A stretch of 50,013 nucleotides of DNA from Bacteroidota bacterium (GTDB taxonomy: Bacteria > Bacteroidota > Bacteroidia > NS11-12g > UBA9320): the NCBI GenBank assembly GCA_024679565.1, contig JAIBDD010000021.1, forward strand, positions 1 through 50,013, in the 5' to 3' direction. Positions 1 to 9,506 of the stretch are shown piece by piece. Below the pieces are notes generated by a model. It had not been told where the DNA came from. It saw only the letters and a program-made list of their open reading frames with translations, and did no database searches. The translations under genes and the position numbers were made by a program. The first letter of the stretch is position 1; every line of letters starts with the position of its first letter.

Positions 1-419
1 GGTACTTCCGTTGAGTCTAAATCTATCTGAGACAAGTCAGTGTCGAGATTCAATTCAACAAGGGTTTCACTTTGTAATTTAAGTGCGTTGGGCAACGCCG
101 CTTGCATCACTTCACCCCAATTACAGAGGTAATATCTAGATATCCACGCCCAAAACTCGAGTTGTTGTTCGGTCACAATTGGTGTGTCATCCAAAACAGC
201 TAATATGTATTTGGCCTGGTACTTTTCTGGTGGTTTATTGTCAATTTCAACCACAATGGCAGCATAAATTCTCTTTTTACCGAACTGTACCATCACCCTT
301 TTACCCACAGCGACCTCCTCATTGAACTCTTGAGGGATGCGATACGTGTATTCTTGAGGTAATGACAAAGGCAATAACACCTTGACATACAGGCTGGTAT
401 AGTCGTTAAATAGATTCAA
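1..419 (-). CDS. priA: Primosomal protein N' (PriA helicase), N-terminal part, cut by window edge
   Basis: This is the first 139 codons of PriA, the 3'-5' helicase that reloads the replisome at stalled forks; the rest lies beyond the left edge. The translation shows the typical N-terminal DNA-binding domain: YVKVLLPLSLPQEYTYRIP near residue 11, then a basic VGKRVMVQFGKKRIYAAIV stretch, then WISRYYLCNWGEVMQAALP, the signature that closes this domain in the family. No ATG precedes these motifs and the frame is closed by TAA nine bases upstream. The start is therefore taken as TTG at 417-419. The helicase and zinc-binding parts cannot be seen. The gene is divergent from the lipoprotein at 499. 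Confidence 0.88.
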   Translation of the reverse strand, partial: MNLFNDYTSLYVKVLLPLSLPQEYTYRIPQEFNEEVAVGKRVMVQFGKKRIYAAIVVEIDNKPPEKYQAKYILAVLDDTPIVTEQQLEFWAWISRYYLCNWGEVMQAALPNALKLQSETLVELNLDTDLSQIDLDSTEV

Positions 420-477
420 GACAATTTAGTGGTCATCAATTTACAAATCTGTGAAAATTTAGAACAAAACCGCACGT

Positions 478-485
478 TATATTTG
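478..485 (+). promoter_or_regulatory. -7 promoter element TATATTTG
   Basis: The octamer matches the Bacteroidota consensus TAnnTTTG exactly and lies 13 bp upstream of ATG 499 (28 bp upstream of ATG 514). No convincing -33 TTTG is seen at the usual spacing. Confidence 0.55.
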
Positions 486-498
486 CACACGTAAAAGA

Positions 499-1377
499 AT
501 GCGTAAGCATATAATGAAAAAACTTCTTCTAGTTTTAAATTTAGGACTACTACTCTCACTCAGTAATTGTACAGAGCAATTACCTGAGGTAAAAGAGAAT
601 ATAAATTCAGCACAAGACAATAGTCAAGCCGAAACACACTTTTTCGCCACTTTTGACGCGGCATACGATGTTATAGCCACTGATAAAAAGTTTCGCAAAT
701 CAGAAACGACTATTATTCCAAGTACCACCGAAATTATATTCATTGATACGTCTTACTTAGATGGTGACGGTGTTTCTGTAATTGTTGACTTTGGAGGTAT
801 TGGGGAGGAAGAGCCGAAAGGCACCCTTTGTCAAGACGGACGGTATCGTGCCGGAAAAATGCACATATACGTTAGCCAATCCATTCAATCTGCAGAGTTT
901 AAGGCAGTGGTCACAACAACTAAAGAGGATTCATTCTTTTCGGGCAATGGGATTGATATGGTGCAATTGGTTGGCAAAACCACTATTTCTTTAACAGGTG
1001 TTGCTGGCCTACGGGTAAAAGTTACTGACGCCATGGTGATTTCAGACCAAAATTCTTTCTCGTGGCAGAGTGATCGTGTTATTGTTCAAACCAAAGACAA
1101 CGGCGACGGTATTTGGGGAGATGTTTATGCTGTAACGGGATCTGGTTCGGGCATTAATAGGGATGGTGAACCATTCCATGTTTCTATAGATCAACCGTTA
1201 ATAAAGCAAATGGAAAAAGGATGTGCAGGCACCTTTGTTTCAGGAGTTGTTACAGTTGCGGCTGCGGAAGGCACGCAGGTTGTTTCAATCAACTACGACC
1301 CTTTTGATAATGGAGCTTGTGATCATTATGCAGAAGCAAGTCTTAACGGTAGAAAAACCATTTTTAAGGTTAAGTAA
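499..1377 (+). CDS. Predicted lipoprotein of unknown function
   Basis: The product is a 292-residue exported lipoprotein. A basic start and hydrophobic segment are followed by a lipobox, LSNC, with the acylated cysteine at residue 24 and a charged Glu/Gln stretch after it. The mature part is rich in beta-forming and Asp/Gly residues and has no domain I recognise. Paired cysteines near residues 110, 243 and 273 suggest an oxidised, exported fold. A second ATG at 514 gives a more standard MKKLLL signal sequence and could be the true start. It is transcribed alone from a promoter motif at 478-485 and converges on the phosphatase gene at 1411. Function unknown. Confidence 0.75.
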   Translation: MRKHIMKKLLLVLNLGLLLSLSNCTEQLPEVKENINSAQDNSQAETHFFATFDAAYDVIATDKKFRKSETTIIPSTTEIIFIDTSYLDGDGVSVIVDFGGIGEEEPKGTLCQDGRYRAGKMHIYVSQSIQSAEFKAVVTTTKEDSFFSGNGIDMVQLVGKTTISLTGVAGLRVKVTDAMVISDQNSFSWQSDRVIVQTKDNGDGIWGDVYAVTGSGSGINRDGEPFHVSIDQPLIKQMEKGCAGTFVSGVVTVAAAEGTQVVSINYDPFDNGACDHYAEASLNGRKTIFKVK

Positions 1378-1410
1378 TCTGTCTTGCAATCGGACGGCAG
1401 TTTTAGCCGC

Positions 1411-1902
1411 TCAACCACCAATCATTTTGGGATACTCCAACAGGTTTAATTCCCCTTTAACATCTTCAATAGCAGACCACTGTGCTATATTAAAAGTAAA
1501 CTGCGCATACCCACATGTTGGAAGATTATCCAAGTTTATATGGCTTATTTGATTGATTAAATCGGTAGAACCAGGATTATGCGAAACAATCATGACATGG
1601 TTTAAGTCGTTGTCAATCGACTTGATAAAATGCAACAAATCTTCAGCATCAAACGTATATAGTTGTTCTGTTTCGACCCTTGTTGTAGAAACATTCATAT
1701 AGTCCAGCAAACCATTGGCTGTGTCCTTTGCACGTCGGGCAGAACTATAAAAACAAATATCTGGCTTGCAATCAAATTGGTTAAGACGATCTGCCACTAG
1801 CGGTAAGTCCCTTTTACCCCTCTTGTTAAGCGGCCTATCATGATCTGGCAAATCATATGTCCAATCCGACTTGGCATGTCGTATAAGGGTTAGGGTTTTC
1901 AT
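1411..1902 (-). CDS. SixA-like histidine phosphatase
   Basis: A 163-residue cytoplasmic phosphatase of the histidine phosphatase (phosphoglycerate mutase-like) superfamily. The phosphohistidine motif is LIRHAKSDW (Arg8-His9), and the second catalytic histidine lies in MIVSHNPGS in the C-terminal half. Short proteins of this kind resemble SixA, which dephosphorylates histidine phosphotransfer domains, but the substrate here cannot be told from sequence. It follows the LAS peptidase gene on the same strand after 57 bp, so it may be a distal member of the ruvB operon or have its own promoter. Confidence 0.85.
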   Translation of the reverse strand: MKTLTLIRHAKSDWTYDLPDHDRPLNKRGKRDLPLVADRLNQFDCKPDICFYSSARRAKDTANGLLDYMNVSTTRVETEQLYTFDAEDLLHFIKSIDNDLNHVMIVSHNPGSTDLINQISHINLDNLPTCGYAQFTFNIAQWSAIEDVKGELNLLEYPKMIGG

Positions 1903-1959
1903 TGAATGACGAAGTTAAATATTAATTAAGAATGCCTGGCTAGATTATCAATTAATCAT

Positions 1960-2775
1960 TCACCTCACTTGCACATGAATATGGTCGTCGTGGCGAACTG
2001 CATGGCAGCCATGAAATCGTATTTTGTCCGAATTAATTCCCATTCGATTTTTTAGATGTGGCTCGATAAATATTTTTTTAATATCCGCCTCAGCCAAAAG
2101 CGTCATTAAACGTTTGGTTTCACCACCATCGTAAATCATATTATCATGAATTGGAATGCCTATATACTTGGTGATATCATATTGCCAACGCGATTGTTTA
2201 CATATCGTAGTTTGGTCTATCTCACCTGGGCTAGGTCTTACATATACGCCATACCCCAATAATGAAACAGTTTGATTCATTGGCAAGTGTTTGTCTTTCG
2301 AGTAATATCGGAAGGCAAGATCTAGCTTCTTTCCATCATTATGGCTAAGATGTGGAATCAAAGGAAAACCATCCAGAAAAGGAAAATTGGCATCAAGATA
2401 ATTCAGGATTAAGGGTGCTCCGTTATGGGCAGATGTCGTACTAAAATCGTCTGCCACTTGTGTAATAACACTATATAAGTTGGTATGCACGTAATGACGA
2501 TTACAAGCTATTGTGAACCAATTTTGAGGTTGCAAGGAGGTTACCTTGTACCACGGAAGAGGCTGCCTGTGATGCAACCTAGCCAATGGTGGCACAATCA
2601 TCAAACAAATTGAAACATACAAGACAATAAAACTGAACTGCCGTTTTAACCATTTTCTATTTTTGGGTTTCCAAGCGAATCGATGTATGCCGAGGTTGAG
2701 TAAATAGATAAGACCTCCAACTTGGGTAATAACGGTTAACACCAAAAACCAAATAAATCGACCTAAAATCTTCAT
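1960..2775 (-). CDS. Membrane-anchored LAS-type (M15/M74-like) metallopeptidase
   Basis: The protein has 271 residues. Two N-terminal hydrophobic segments (about 5-28 and 46-66) anchor an extracytoplasmic domain. That domain carries the zinc-ligand pattern of LAS peptidases (VanX/VanY/MepA fold): SHNDGKKLDL, which fits HxxGxxxD spacing, and a C-terminal HDDHIHVQV that supplies the His-x-His pair. This suggests cleavage of peptidoglycan peptides, as in D-Ala-D-Ala peptidases or MepA. Overall similarity to any one family is not obvious, so the substrate is inferred. The ATG overlaps the stop of the CAP gene by four bases (ATGA), indicating translational coupling. It is fifth in the ruvB-queG-DUF389-CAP operon. 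Confidence 0.7.
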   Translation of the reverse strand: MKILGRFIWFLVLTVITQVGGLIYLLNLGIHRFAWKPKNRKWLKRQFSFIVLYVSICLMIVPPLARLHHRQPLPWYKVTSLQPQNWFTIACNRHYVHTNLYSVITQVADDFSTTSAHNGAPLILNYLDANFPFLDGFPLIPHLSHNDGKKLDLAFRYYSKDKHLPMNQTVSLLGYGVYVRPSPGEIDQTTICKQSRWQYDITKYIGIPIHDNMIYDGGETKRLMTLLAEADIKKIFIEPHLKNRMGINSDKIRFHGCHAVRHDDHIHVQVR

Positions 2776-3329
2776 TTATACGGATAGGCAAAAACTTGAA
2801 CGCCGTACAAAGCTTTGCGTTGCTTGTTGTATACCACTTTTAACCCCGTTTCACGGTAATCTGGGTATAGTATGTTGGTTTTATGCGGTACAGAATTCAT
2901 CCAGGCATACACAAAGTAATCAACCGCCCTATCTACTGTATTGATATTGATTGTATCTATTTGCCCTTTTTTACCTTTAAACAACGCCTTACCGAACACC
3001 TTTAGATATGCCGTATTCTCTCCAATGCCCTGCATCTTGCCACCGTAATACTCTACTCGGTTGCGTGTTTTCTCCTTATTCTTTAACGGTTGACGGTGCG
3101 ACAGCATGCCTTTGCTAGAAATATAATTGGCTTGATCTTCAGCCGCCTTTTTGAGAATTGTGTTCTCAGTTAAAACCGTAAGCTTTTCATTGGCTCTAAT
3201 CACATTGAGCCTTTTCACAATTAACGCTTCAATTAAATGCGTGTCGACGTTGTCTTGCTCAAATGCTGTACTACTTGTTTTAAAACTAAAACAAGCACAA
3301 ATAACCAGTATGATTAATCGTTTGCGCAT
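2772..3329 (-). CDS. Secreted CAP (SCP/PR1) domain protein
   Basis: A 185-residue exported protein. The N-terminus (MRKRLIILVICACFSFKTSS) is a signal peptide. The rest is a CAP domain: LNVIRANEKLTVLTEN opening helix, KKAAEDQANYISSKGMLSH carrying a cavity histidine, GIGENTAYL, then AWMNSVPHKTNILYPDYRETGL, the conserved HxxNIL motif. CAP proteins are extracytoplasmic and some bind lipids; no enzymatic activity is certain. It lies two bases after DUF389 and overlaps the peptidase gene by four bases, so the last two genes of the operon form an exported pair. Confidence 0.85.
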   Translation of the reverse strand: MRKRLIILVICACFSFKTSSTAFEQDNVDTHLIEALIVKRLNVIRANEKLTVLTENTILKKAAEDQANYISSKGMLSHRQPLKNKEKTRNRVEYYGGKMQGIGENTAYLKVFGKALFKGKKGQIDTININTVDRAVDYFVYAWMNSVPHKTNILYPDYRETGLKVVYNKQRKALYGVQVFAYPYK

Positions 3330-3331
3330 AG

Positions 3332-4747
3332 TTAGTGTACATCTACGACTCTAATAGAATCTGTTGAAGCAAATTTCAGGGTAATCCAATCTGATAGTCG
3401 TTGCTTACCCTTTTCGTGATATCGACTCGGTTTCTTTTCGTCCCAGTTTACCATAATTACCAATGCCATACTATGTAAACTATCGTCAAGAGGTTTTATT
3501 GCATAGTCTAAAGAGTCTATGCGTTCAAATACCAATGTTGCCTCTTTCGACAGTTGTTGTAGTGCCGCACATGATTGATTCACCTGTGCTATTCTATTCG
3601 TAAGAGACTGGTTTTCCATGTTTTTAGACAACAGCTCAACACTCAATTGATTGCTTAATACCTGTGTTTCGCCAATAATGGCGTCTTTTTGCTGGGCAAG
3701 ACTTTTATAGGCATCGAAGGTGCCCATGTTGTGAATTTCCAAACGCGTATTCTGCAGTCGGTAGTCGCCCATCAGCAAAGCAATGGAGTCTTTTTCTTGC
3801 TGTGAGTATTCTTCTCCGTAAACGAAGAGTTTTATCGTTTTGAGCGTATCAGAAAAGCTCAGTTGTGGATTGATAGCACTATGTTTACTATCGTTTACAT
3901 GATTATTGGTGAAGGTTCGTGCTTCTGTATTAAAGATTGTTTCTCGAAGAGCTTTGTTGTAAATAATGACGCTTGGTATGGCAACGATGATGACAAATAA
4001 AACAATCAATGTTTTAGTTCTTCGTCTTACTGTTGGGTTTACATAACTAGCGATTGGGAAACGTAAGTAACGAACAACTAAGAAGGCAGATATGCTAATG
4101 AATACTGAATTAATGAAGAACAGATAAGAAGCTCCCAAAAAATAAGTCATATCGCCATTAGCCAAACCGTAACCAGCCGTACACAGCGGTGGCATTAAAG
4201 CTGTGGCAATAGCAACTCCTGGAATAACATTGGTTTTACTACCTCTGGTCCCAGCTAATATCCCAGCAAATCCACCAAAAATAGCCACAAATAAATCCAA
4301 GACGCCGGGTGATATTCTACTTTCTAGTTCCGATTGATCGAATCCGATTGGGGCAAAATAGAAAAACACAAAAGAGGCCAGAACACTTATAAAGAAAGCA
4401 ATCAAGAAGTTTTTAAGTGCTAGAAAAAGTAGGTCGCGATCAAATGTACCCACTGCAAAACCAATACCTGTGATTGGTCCCATAAGTGGGCTGATTAGCA
4501 TCGCTCCAATAATTATAGCCGGTGAATTCAGGTTTAGTCCTATACTGCATATCAATATAGACAGTATAAGAATCCAAATATTGAAACCTTTAAAAACAAC
4601 GTCTTTCCGAATCGTTTTAGCCGTCCCAACGCGATCTACTTCGTCATGGATACCGAAGATTTCACGGATTAAATTTCTTACACCTTGAAACAATCCGGTA
4701 GCGTTTGATTTTATTTCCTCTTTGGGATCTTCCGTTTGTTCTGCCAT
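3332..4747 (-). CDS. DUF389 family integral membrane protein
   Basis: A 471-residue membrane protein of the DUF389 (TIGR00341) family, of unknown function. A short cytoplasmic N-terminus is followed by about six hydrophobic segments between residues 50 and 270. They include the family signature AIIIGAMLISPLMGPITGIG and a glycine-rich FGGFAGILAG. The C-terminal 200 residues are soluble, with a predicted coiled coil around QLSVELLSKNMENQ. Spacing to queG is three bases and to the CAP gene two bases, so all are likely co-transcribed from the ruvB promoter. Confidence 0.88.
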   Translation of the reverse strand: MAEQTEDPKEEIKSNATGLFQGVRNLIREIFGIHDEVDRVGTAKTIRKDVVFKGFNIWILILSILICSIGLNLNSPAIIIGAMLISPLMGPITGIGFAVGTFDRDLLFLALKNFLIAFFISVLASFVFFYFAPIGFDQSELESRISPGVLDLFVAIFGGFAGILAGTRGSKTNVIPGVAIATALMPPLCTAGYGLANGDMTYFLGASYLFFINSVFISISAFLVVRYLRFPIASYVNPTVRRRTKTLIVLFVIIVAIPSVIIYNKALRETIFNTEARTFTNNHVNDSKHSAINPQLSFSDTLKTIKLFVYGEEYSQQEKDSIALLMGDYRLQNTRLEIHNMGTFDAYKSLAQQKDAIIGETQVLSNQLSVELLSKNMENQSLTNRIAQVNQSCAALQQLSKEATLVFERIDSLDYAIKPLDDSLHSMALVIMVNWDEKKPSRYHEKGKQRLSDWITLKFASTDSIRVVDVH

Positions 4748-4750
4748 TAA

Positions 4751-5680
4751 TTATTGATTTGCAAATCGCAAATTCCTCAAAAAACCTGAAAACTTCGTCC
4801 TTTTAACCGCCGACTTTTTGAATATATCTTTAAAAACGTCTTCCGTTATTTCTTCCCATTGTTCCGTAGAATTTTGCAGTATGGCCTCTCGTGGCTTAAA
4901 TCTTTCTTCTTTGTTTGGAGTCGAAAAGCGATTCCACGGGCAAACATCCTGACAGATATCACATCCAAATACCCAATCCTCCATTTCGTCTTTAAACTGA
5001 CTTGGTATTTGATCCTTTAGTTCGATGGTCAAATATGAAATACACTTGTTAGAATCCACTACTCTGTCTGCAACAATAGCATCTGTAGGACAGGCATCAA
5101 TGCATGCCGTACAACTACCGCAATGGTCTGTTGTTGGTGCATCGTAGACCAAGTCTATATCACAAATAATTTGAGCAATAAAGAAAAATGAACCTTGTTT
5201 CTTACTCAACAATAAAGAGTGCTTGCCTATCCATCCCAATCCAGATTTGGCAGCCCATGCCCGTTCAAGAACAGGAGCACTGTCTACAAATATGCGCGAT
5301 TCGAATGTGCCAATTTCCTGCTGAATCTTTTCCAGAATCGAACGCATTTTATCTTTCAGTACAAAGTGATAATCTTCTCCATATGCGTATTTCGCAATCT
5401 TAGGAACACCCGCTTTTTGTATCTCCTCAGGAAAATAATTAAACGTCATGGTGATGACCGATTTTGACCCTTCCACCAACTTTGAAGTGTCCAGACGCTT
5501 ATCAAAGTGATTCTCCATCCATTGCATTGAACCGTGGTACCCTTTGTTTAACCAAGATTCCAATCGAGGCGCCTCCGCTTCCAGGAATCCACTTTTACTG
5601 ATGCCGCAATTAAGAAATCCGTGTTCAGCAACTACTTTCTTAACGATATCTGTTCGTTGCGCTGTGGTGAGCGAACTCAA
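4751..5680 (-). CDS. queG: Epoxyqueuosine reductase
   Basis: QueG reduces epoxyqueuosine to queuosine in tRNA wobble position 34, using cobalamin and two [4Fe-4S] clusters. The 309-residue sequence shows the catalytic region [20 protein letters not shown] (catalytic Asp about 133), then ferredoxin-type motifs [12 protein letters not shown] (Cys187, 190, 193, 197) and CDICQDVCP (Cys240, 243, 247). It lacks the HEAT-repeat extension of longer homologues. No ATG is available near the N-terminus; translation appears to start at a TTG that overlaps the ruvB stop (TTGA, 5677-5680), a coupled arrangement. Confidence 0.95.
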   Translation of the reverse strand: MSSLTTAQRTDIVKKVVAEHGFLNCGISKSGFLEAEAPRLESWLNKGYHGSMQWMENHFDKRLDTSKLVEGSKSVITMTFNYFPEEIQKAGVPKIAKYAYGEDYHFVLKDKMRSILEKIQQEIGTFESRIFVDSAPVLERAWAAKSGLGWIGKHSLLLSKKQGSFFFIAQIICDIDLVYDAPTTDHCGSCTACIDACPTDAIVADRVVDSNKCISYLTIELKDQIPSQFKDEMEDWVFGCDICQDVCPWNRFSTPNKEERFKPREAILQNSTEQWEEITEDVFKDIFKKSAVKRTKFSGFLRNLRFANQ

Positions 5681-6702
5681 AACAAACTGTTTAATTTTTG
5701 CGGAGGTATTTTACCTAAATGTTCGTATGCCAGGTGTGTTGCTTCTCGACCTCTCGCGGTTCGTTGGATGTATCCTTCCTTGATTAGAAAGGGTTCATAC
5801 ACTTCTTCGATCGTACCCGCTTCCTCTCCTACTGCCGTTGCAATAGTGTTAATACCAACCGGGCCTCCTTTAAACTTTTCGATTATGGTACTTAAAATAC
5901 GATTGTCCATATCGTCTAAGCCGGTGGCGTCAACATTTAATGCTTCCAAGGCATATTTCGCAATTTCAAGATCTACTTGACCATTGCCCTTAATTTGAGC
6001 GAAATCTCTTGTTCTGCGCAAAAGTGCGTTGGCTATACGTGGAGTACCTCTGCTTCTACGCGCAATTTCAGCAGCAGCTTGGTCGTCAATTTGTGTATGC
6101 AAAATTTCGGACGATCGTTTCAATATTTGAGCAAGTAACGACGCATCGTAATATTCTAACCTGCACGTAATGCCAAATCGTGCGCGCAATGGCGCCGTGA
6201 GCAATCCTGAGCGCGTTGTAGCGCCAACAAGGGTAAATGGATTGATGGTTATTTGCACACTTCTGGCATTCGGACCAGTATCAAGCATAATGTCGATACG
6301 GTAATCCTCCATAGCAGAATACAAGTACTCTTCAATTACCGGACTTAGTCGATGAATTTCGTCAATAAAAAGTACATCACCCTCCTCAAGGTTGGTTAAT
6401 AATCCAGCAAGGTCACCCGGTTTCTCTAGCACAGGCCCACTGGTCACTTTTATACCACTATTCATCTCATTGGCGATGATGTTGCTTAAGGTTGTTTTTC
6501 CTAACCCCGGAGGACCATGAAGCAATACGTGGTCTAATGCTTCTCCACGCTGCACAGCAGCTTGAACGAATATCTTCAGATTTTTTAGAATCTTGTCTTG
6601 CCCACTAAAGTCTGAAAAACTGGCAGGGCGCAGTACTTTCTCAATGTCCCTATCAGAATTTGATAGGTTGTCTAACGATGGATCAAGATTTTCGTTTTGC
6701 AC
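5677..6702 (-). CDS. ruvB: Holliday junction branch-migration helicase RuvB
   Basis: RuvB is the AAA+ motor that drives branch migration of Holliday junctions together with RuvA. The 341-residue protein has Walker [11 protein letters not shown] (about 63-72), Walker [11 protein letters not shown] (about 109-118), sensor region [18 protein letters not shown] and the C-terminal winged-helix domain with [22 protein letters not shown]. The likely start is GTG at 6700-6702. A TAnnTTTG element ends only four bases upstream of it, so the message may have almost no leader. It is the first gene of a five-gene operon. Confidence 0.97.
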   Translation of the reverse strand: MQNENLDPSLDNLSNSDRDIEKVLRPASFSDFSGQDKILKNLKIFVQAAVQRGEALDHVLLHGPPGLGKTTLSNIIANEMNSGIKVTSGPVLEKPGDLAGLLTNLEEGDVLFIDEIHRLSPVIEEYLYSAMEDYRIDIMLDTGPNARSVQITINPFTLVGATTRSGLLTAPLRARFGITCRLEYYDASLLAQILKRSSEILHTQIDDQAAAEIARRSRGTPRIANALLRRTRDFAQIKGNGQVDLEIAKYALEALNVDATGLDDMDNRILSTIIEKFKGGPVGINTIATAVGEEAGTIEEVYEPFLIKEGYIQRTARGREATHLAYEHLGKIPPQKLNSLF

Positions 6703-6706
6703 AATT

Positions 6707-6714
6707 CAAAAATA
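6707..6714 (-). promoter_or_regulatory. -7 promoter element TATTTTTG for the ruvB operon
   Basis: On the minus strand the octamer TATTTTTG fits TAnnTTTG and is separated from the GTG start of ruvB by four bases. Transcription starting at the usual distance would begin at or next to the start codon, giving a leaderless message. Alternatively translation begins at a later codon. Confidence 0.5.
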
Positions 6715-6864
6715 GCAAACCGAGTGTTCAAATGATTTGTTTGATGTAAAAGTTATTAACGGAGGTTGATTTTGAACAACCTAAGATGTTTTGTTCATCC
6801 ATTTCTATATCACCATAACACTGCATCGAAATAAAGCACTAACGCCATACAACCATTTTAGCGA

Positions 6865-6872
6865 TACTTTTG
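6865..6872 (+). promoter_or_regulatory. -7 promoter element TACTTTTG
   Basis: An exact TAnnTTTG match 46 bp upstream of the DUF1573 gene start at 6919. The rest of the 6703-6918 gap shows no further feature. Confidence 0.5.
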
Positions 6873-6918
6873 TCTATTACTTAACACCAAATCACTTTAT
6901 AACACGTTACCTCTCCGT

Positions 6919-8007
6919 ATGAAGAGCATCTTTACCTTTTTGTTTACAACAATTGCCTTATTCGCCGTTGCGCAAGTCGACGATGATGAAATTCAGTTTG
7001 AATCTGAAACGTACGACTTTGGAATCATCAAGTTTGGTGATCAAAAAATTAACGCAACCTATATATTCACGAACAACAGTCCAATCGACTTTCAAATTAG
7101 AGACGTGAAAGCAAGTTGTGGATGCACGGTGCCATCATGGCCAGAGCATCCAATCAAACCAGGTCAAAAAGGAATTATAACGGCAACATTTGACCCTACC
7201 CACCTAGCTGGAGAGGTAGACAAATCAATTGAAATTTTTGCGAATTACAGCGTGATTATGTCTAAAATACTTACGCTCAAAGGCATCATTAAAGAACCCG
7301 TTGAACAAGACTTAAGCAAGGTGTATTCGGGTCAATTTGGTTACATCCGACAGTCGAAGAACACAATAGCCTTAGGAGAAATAGTTAATTCTGGAACTTA
7401 TACCGATACCGTCCTATTTGTAAACGAGTACAATTTGCCATTGAAATTTACTGGTTTGTTAAGAAAACCTGATTTCTTGACTTACGAAATGCCACAGGAA
7501 ACCCTCAAGCCCGGCGAATCGGTTGCTGTTGTTATTCATATGGACGCCAGTAAAGTGCGAGACTACGGATTGGTAAACACTGAAATTGTATTTAAAACGA
7601 ACGACAAGTCGTTTCGGCTTAAAGCAGTAAAGTTGGCTTTTTTCATTAAGCGTGACTTCTCTAAGATGTCCAAAAAAGAAAGAAAAAATGCCCCTAAACT
7701 AAAAATATCGGGTACCGAATTTGATTTTGGAACCATGCAAGAAGGGGCAACCGGATCGCGACAAGTCAAAATAGCCAATGCAGGAAAATCGACACTCAAA
7801 ATATTAAAAGTTGAAACACATTGTGGTTGCACAACTATTGATTTGACTGAATCCGAATTGCAACCCAACGAATCTAAAACCATCCTACTTAAGTTTGATT
7901 CTATGTTCGTTTCTGGTCAAGCCCAAAAAGAAGTTACACTGTATACAAACGATCCCGACAATCATATCGTTAAACTATATGTCAGTGCCAAGGTATTGGC
8001 TAACTAA
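6919..8007 (+). CDS. Secreted DUF1573 protein with two tandem domains
   Basis: A 362-residue exported protein with a signal peptide MKSIFTFLFTTIALFAVAQ. Two Ig-like DUF1573 domains follow. The first (about 25-115) contains VKASCGCTVPSWPEHPIKPG and ITATFDPTHLAG. The second (about 260-360) contains VETHCGCTTIDLTESELQP and LKFDSMFVSGQ. Each has the family's CGCT motif. The middle section is a more divergent beta domain. DUF1573 proteins are abundant in Bacteroidota and exported; their molecular role is not established. The gene precedes an HtrA protease by 49 bp on the same strand, so the two may be co-expressed and act in the envelope. Confidence 0.9.
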   Translation: MKSIFTFLFTTIALFAVAQVDDDEIQFESETYDFGIIKFGDQKINATYIFTNNSPIDFQIRDVKASCGCTVPSWPEHPIKPGQKGIITATFDPTHLAGEVDKSIEIFANYSVIMSKILTLKGIIKEPVEQDLSKVYSGQFGYIRQSKNTIALGEIVNSGTYTDTVLFVNEYNLPLKFTGLLRKPDFLTYEMPQETLKPGESVAVVIHMDASKVRDYGLVNTEIVFKTNDKSFRLKAVKLAFFIKRDFSKMSKKERKNAPKLKISGTEFDFGTMQEGATGSRQVKIANAGKSTLKILKVETHCGCTTIDLTESELQPNESKTILLKFDSMFVSGQAQKEVTLYTNDPDNHIVKLYVSAKVLAN

Positions 8008-8056
8008 ATAGTTGGTACTGTTTTTGATTTCAATTTAACCGTAATAATTCAACCAT

Positions 8057-9484
8057 ATGAATAAGAGAATTCTAGTAATAGCTATTTTGGTTAGTGTCGT
8101 TACGTCACTAACTGGTGCCTATATTTTCTCAAAGAAATTTGGGGAAAGTAAAATTATAGAGGTGCAAACGAGCCATCACGATGCGCAACCCATCAAATAT
8201 CAAACAACTCATACGGGAGCGATAAATTTTGTAGAAGCCTCGAAAATTGCAAACCCTTCAGTAGTGTTTATCAAAACGGAAGCCGAAGCAGTAAGACGAA
8301 ATTCATTTTGGTTTTTTGACATTGATCCTTTTGGCAGTATCGGTAAAGTGTCGAGCACAGGATCGGGCGTCATCATATCCAAAGATGGATATATCGTTAC
8401 GAATAACCATGTAATTAAAGGCGCTCAAACCATTGAGGTTGTGCTTAACAATGGAAAGAAAAATTACAAGGCAGAAGTGGTCGGAACTGCCCCATCAACT
8501 GATTTGGCATTGCTAAAAATCGATGCAGCCAATCTGAACCCAGTCGAAATTGCGAACAGTGACGCATTAGATATTGGCGAATGGGTGCTTGCTGTAGGAA
8601 ACCCATTTAATCTTACAAGTACTGTTACTGCAGGAATTGTGAGTGCTAAAGGACGGAATATTAACGTGGTACAAAATCAATTTCCTATTGAGAGTTTTAT
8701 TCAAACCGATGCGGCCATTAACCCCGGAAATAGTGGTGGCGCGTTGGTAAATTTGTCGGGCAAATTGGTTGGTATCAACACCGCAATAGCCAGTAAAACA
8801 GGATCTTATGTGGGATATGGTTTTGCTATACCTAGCAACATAGTTGTTAAAATAATTTCTGATTTAAAGGAATTTGGTCAAATCCAGCGCGGATTGGACG
8901 GACTAGAAGTCGTAGACATTAACGATGAAATTCTTGATCAAGTCAATGGTATTCAAAATGGTGTTTTCGTTGGACGCGTAAGCCAAACGAACAAGTACAC
9001 CAGTAAAATATTCGAGCCTGGAGATGTGATTACTAAAATTGACGGAAAAGAGATCTCGCAAAAAGCATCTTATAACGAGGTATTATCGTATTACAGGCCT
9101 GGAGACAAACTCAAGTATACGTACATCAGGTCTGGACAAGAGCGCGAAGCAGATGTGTCTTTGGTAAACATGGATGGTACGTTTGAACTTAAGAAACGTG
9201 TTTCGTTATATTCTGAAAAGCTAAAAGCTGAATTCGAAAAAGTTAGTAAATATGAATTAGACCATTACGCTATAGCGTCAGGTATTCGTGTAACCACAGT
9301 TGGCAATGGTCGATTACTCAAGATGAATATTCCTGAAGGCTTTGTCTTTACTAAATTTAACAATGTGGCAGCTACGGACCTCAGTACGTTTGTTGGCAAA
9401 CTCGAAAACATGAAGGGTCAAGTACGTATAGAAGGTATTTCCCCTCAAGGCGGGAAACAATATCTGTCTTTCTACGCTTACTAA
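8057..9484 (+). CDS. degP: HtrA/Do-type periplasmic serine protease
   Basis: An envelope quality-control protease of the DegP/DegQ family with 475 residues. A signal-anchor at 4-24 precedes the trypsin-like domain, in which all catalytic residues are present: TNNHVI (His118), STDLALLKI (Asp149) and NPGNSGGAL (Ser226). Two C-terminal PDZ-type regions follow (about 280-375 and 390-475). The first has a divergent carboxylate-binding loop (QRGLDGLEV rather than GYLGV), and the second is only weakly recognisable. This layout is common in Bacteroidota. The symbol degP is used for the family; DegQ would be equally fair. Confidence 0.93.
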   Translation: MNKRILVIAILVSVVTSLTGAYIFSKKFGESKIIEVQTSHHDAQPIKYQTTHTGAINFVEASKIANPSVVFIKTEAEAVRRNSFWFFDIDPFGSIGKVSSTGSGVIISKDGYIVTNNHVIKGAQTIEVVLNNGKKNYKAEVVGTAPSTDLALLKIDAANLNPVEIANSDALDIGEWVLAVGNPFNLTSTVTAGIVSAKGRNINVVQNQFPIESFIQTDAAINPGNSGGALVNLSGKLVGINTAIASKTGSYVGYGFAIPSNIVVKIISDLKEFGQIQRGLDGLEVVDINDEILDQVNGIQNGVFVGRVSQTNKYTSKIFEPGDVITKIDGKEISQKASYNEVLSYYRPGDKLKYTYIRSGQEREADVSLVNMDGTFELKKRVSLYSEKLKAEFEKVSKYELDHYAIASGIRVTTVGNGRLLKMNIPEGFVFTKFNNVAATDLSTFVGKLENMKGQVRIEGISPQGGKQYLSFYAY

Positions 9485-9506
9485 TCACTATAGGTCATTA
9501 ATAAAC

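Noticed and set aside
1393-1411. CGGC/GCCG hairpin between the lipoprotein and phosphatase genes
   Set aside because: A four-base stem with a seven-base loop is too weak to call a terminator.
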